Assembly (NCBI GenBank): GCA_035719045.1
Contig: DASTGO010000373.1
Location: forward strand, 1-6,057
Source of the DNA: DASTGO01 sp035719045
GTDB taxonomy: Bacteria; Actinomycetota; Actinomycetes; Actinomycetales; Kineosporiaceae
DNA length: 6,057 bases
Reading direction: 5' to 3'
The position numbers were made by a program, and so were the translations under genes. Shown here piece by piece: positions 5,858 through 6,057 of this stretch. Under the pieces are notes generated by a model. That model had not been told where the DNA came from, ran no database searches, and saw nothing but the letters and a program-made list of their open reading frames with translations. Position 1 is the first letter of the stretch. Every line of letters begins with the position of its first letter.

Positions 5858-6057
5858 GCGATCACCGGTCCGGGCCGGGCACCGCTCCCGCCCGCAGGCC
5901 CGCTCGGCTCGCGTGGGCCCACCCTCCCGCCCGGGAGCGCGGCGCCCGCCCCGGTCGCCGCGCTCCCGCGCATCCGTTCCTCCGCCAGGGCATCCCGGGA
6001 CGCTTCCCGGTTCAGTTCCGCGTCCCGGGCGATCGAGGCGGCGATGAACGCCTGTCC
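5854..6057 (-). CDS. C-terminal part of an unrecognised protein entering from the right edge (partial)
   Basis: Sixty-seven codons are visible before the stop at 5856-5854; the start lies beyond 6057. The first ~30 visible residues (AFIAASIARDAELNREASRD, then ALAEERMR) are charged and probably helical. Their codons show real coding bias, with about 5 of 30 third positions A/T against 15 of 30 second positions. After about 5968 the translation becomes Gly/Pro/Ala-rich and the frame bias fades, so the remaining part may be a disordered tail or out of frame. It overlaps the next minus-strand ORF by four bases (TTGA). No family can be assigned. Orientation toward the recombinase across a shared terminator suggests cargo of the same element. 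Confidence 0.45.
   Translation of the reverse strand, partial: GQAFIAASIARDAELNREASRDALAEERMRGSAATGAGAALPGGRVGPREPSGPAGGSGARPGPVIA

Noticed and set aside
5778..6047. 89-codon plus-strand frame at the right edge
   Set aside because: Its translation is Arg/Pro/Ser-rich, and codon-position bias supports the minus strand for both flanking segments.

Overview
The window is very GC-rich, uses GTG and TTG starts alongside ATG, and has strongly GC-biased third codon positions. This, with the protein types present, points to a high-GC actinomycete; I cannot name the genus from sequence alone. The left two thirds look like chromosomal backbone and the right third like the edge of an integrated element.

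Layout. Minus strand, 2018 to 38: a three-helix small membrane protein (1674-2018), a strong hairpin terminator (1534-1569), then radA (38-1438), the DNA-repair/branch-migration ATPase. A start-like signal just past the radA stop hints at another minus-strand gene leaving the left edge. Plus strand from 2304: a 564-residue secreted lipoprotein carrying the N,N-dimethylformamidase large-subunit-like domain, divergent from the membrane protein across a 285-bp intergenic region with a 7-bp inverted repeat.

From 3999 the character changes. Right after the lipoprotein stop lie four imperfect ~20-bp tandem repeats, whose 10-bp core recurs once inverted inside a perfect hairpin. An unusually AT-rich patch follows, with a TAAAAT -10 box 6 bp before the ATG of a 491-residue serine recombinase (4152-5627), probably read from a leaderless transcript. 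The recombinase uses TTG for about 14 of 38 leucines against 2 of 40 in the lipoprotein, suggesting foreign origin. It converges on minus-strand genes across a perfect 10-bp-stem terminator (5648-5685). Those genes are two short segments with clear coding bias in different frames (5711-5857 and 5854-6057), either overlapping genes or one frameshifted gene; I recognise neither.

How it fits together: radA and the lipoprotein have no evident functional link. The recombinase, the repeat/AT-rich region before it and the right-end ORFs are best read as one end of an integrative element continuing past 6057. No complete new system can be demonstrated; the repeat-hairpin-promoter region before the recombinase and the two-frame locus at the right edge are the parts least explained by known features.
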